A stretch of DNA of 8,184 nucleotides from an uncultured bacterium (GTDB lineage: Bacteria; Bacteroidota; Bacteroidia; Bacteroidales; Rikenellaceae), in NCBI GenBank assembly GCA_905214725.1, contig CAJMNH010000027.1, forward strand, positions 1 to 8,184. The letters are read 5' to 3'. The notes below the pieces were generated by a model. It was not told the origin of the DNA. It saw only the letters and a list, made by a program, of their open reading frames with translations, and did no database searches. Positions 7,492 through 8,184 of this stretch are shown here, piece by piece (the stretch's first letter is position 1; each line of letters starts with the position of its first letter). Both the position numbers and the translations under genes were made by a program.

Positions 7492-7566
7492 GGTGGAAGA
7501 TGGGATTCGAACCCACGACCTTCGGAACCACAATCCGTCACTCTAACCGACTGAGCTACATCCACC
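7492..7566 (-). tRNA. trnH: tRNA-His (anticodon GTG)
   Basis: The minus strand folds into a cloverleaf. The anticodon loop TTGTGGT reads GTG, which decodes histidine codons. The acceptor stem is GTGGATG paired with CTTCCAC, preceded by an extra G at position -1 opposite C73, the identity mark of tRNA-His, here encoded in the DNA. The T arm is GTGGG-TTCGAAT-CCCAT and the D arm begins TAGCTCAG. The 3' CCA is not encoded (CCG follows C73), as is usual in Bacteroidota. Two mismatches are visible, U6-U67 in the acceptor stem and A27-A43 at the top of the anticodon stem. The gene stands alone with its own promoter and terminator. Confidence 0.95.
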
Positions 7567-7605
7567 ATTTCGATCCGCAAAACCGGAGCTCCGCGATTCG
7601 GTGTG

Positions 7606-7637
7606 CAAATGTAATACGTTTTTTTGGTCTGTGCAAG
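7606..7637 (-). promoter_or_regulatory. Promoter of tRNA-His
   Basis: On the minus strand, TACATTTG (7606-7613) is an exact match to the -7 consensus TAnnTTTG, and TTG (7634-7636) lies 20 nt upstream as the -33 element. The start site would fall near 7599, giving a 5' leader of about 30 nt that RNase P would remove. Confidence 0.75.
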
Positions 7638-7781
7638 GATTTCGTTCGAAAATTATCGCAGACGACGGGGCGAAACTTCGGGAAACGAGTTCGCCGGATT
7701 TCACCCCGCATCCCGAAATCGAATGCCGAACCGATCGGAATTATTTTCCGCCGGATCGGTTCGCGAAACGCGGAATTTTCC

Positions 7782-7789
7782 TACCTTTG
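7782..7789 (+). promoter_or_regulatory. -7 promoter element of the DUF3575-type gene
   Basis: TACCTTTG fits the Bacteroidota -7 consensus exactly and ends 21 nt before the ATG at 7811. No perfect -33 TTTG is present; the nearest is GTTCG around 7759-7763. The stretch between this site and the divergent tRNA promoter (7638-7781) shows only a short imperfect inverted repeat (ACCGATC ... GATCGGT) and nothing else I can name. Confidence 0.55.
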
Positions 7790-7810
7790 TTCGCAACACA
7801 CCCGTTCAAA

Positions 7811-8184
7811 ATGAAACGTTTCGGTATTCTTTCGCTGCTTTTTTTCGTTTCGATCCTTCACTCGGTAAAGGCCGAAGCGCAGGTCTATGCAAAACTCAAC
7901 GGACTCTACGCGCTCGTGGGCGTCATCAATCCGGCCGTGGAGTTCCGGCTGACCGACCATTCCGCCTTTCAGACGGAATTCGTCTACTCGCCGTGGCAGT
8001 CGATCAACGTCGACGGCGCGAGCAAACCGATGCACTTCGGGATCTTCCTCAACGAATACCGTTATTATTTTCGGGGATACGCCCGGGGGTGGTATGTCGG
8101 CGGCAATGTCGGCATGATGGCGTTCCGCATGTCGAAGCCCTACATCGAGAACTGGGGCATCCACCTCGAAAACCGGTACAGCAA
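7811..8184 (+). CDS. DUF3575-type outer-membrane protein (3' end outside window)
   Basis: This open frame starts at the ATG at 7811 and continues past the right edge, with 124 codons visible. It opens with a clear signal peptide (MKRFGILSLLFFVSILHSVKAEAQ, cut after about residue 24, so the mature chain begins near VYAKLN). Next comes a beta-rich stretch with LYALVGVINPAVEF, FQTEFVYSPW, MHFGIFLNEYRYYFRG and WYVGGNVGMMAFRMSKPY. This pattern matches the DUF3575 family, small outer-membrane beta-barrel proteins of Bacteroidales usually close to 190 residues; their function is unknown. A -7 element 21 nt upstream supports this start. The opposite-strand frame over the same bases lacks a signal peptide or family resemblance and is a shadow. 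Confidence 0.85.
   Translation, partial: MKRFGILSLLFFVSILHSVKAEAQVYAKLNGLYALVGVINPAVEFRLTDHSAFQTEFVYSPWQSINVDGASKPMHFGIFLNEYRYYFRGYARGWYVGGNVGMMAFRMSKPYIENWGIHLENRYS

Noticed and set aside
7500..7814. A 104-codon plus-strand frame
   Set aside because: It runs through the tRNA-His gene on the opposite strand and through the divergent promoter region, so it is not a plausible gene.
7781..8164. A 127-codon minus-strand frame
   Set aside because: It is antisense to the plus-strand DUF3575-type gene and extends over that gene's promoter. It has no signal peptide or family resemblance.

Overview
The window looks like chromosomal DNA of a fairly GC-rich Bacteroidales bacterium. Alistipes or another Rikenellaceae member is my best guess, but that is inference. 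The evidence for Bacteroidota is a textbook SusC/SusD pair, three sites matching the Bacteroidota -7 promoter consensus TAnnTTTG, a tRNA gene without an encoded CCA end, an absence of Shine-Dalgarno sequences, and a DUF3575-type protein at the right edge.

Layout from left to right. Positions 1-365 hold no convincing gene. They contain two tandem copies of a repeat unit of about 166 nt that carries a 12-bp perfect hairpin. The second copy is split by an 80-nt, hairpin-rich insertion at the centre of an 11-bp palindrome. A strong rho-independent terminator (389-418) follows, then three long genes on the minus strand. Read in the direction of transcription these are: a SusC/RagA TonB-dependent outer-membrane transporter (7287-4177) with a good promoter just upstream; its SusD/RagB lipoprotein partner (4172-2541), four bases further on; a probable terminator; and a separate gene (2360-444) for an Omp85/BamA-like beta-barrel with one visible POTRA domain. 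To the right is a single tRNA-His gene on the minus strand (7566-7492) with its own promoter and terminator. Divergent from it, a plus-strand gene for a DUF3575-type outer-membrane protein starts at 7811 and runs off the window.

How the genes work together: SusC and SusD should form a lidded outer-membrane importer for some oligomeric nutrient (glycan or peptide). No degradative enzyme, ECF sigma/anti-sigma pair or hybrid two-component sensor lies inside the window, so the substrate cannot be read from context. The Omp85-like protein and the DUF3575 protein are also envelope proteins, but each appears to be its own transcription unit.

I do not see a clearly new biological system. The most unusual features are the nested repeat array at the left edge, the absence of any usable ATG start for the SusC gene, and the missing Arg-Gly motif in the Omp85-like barrel.
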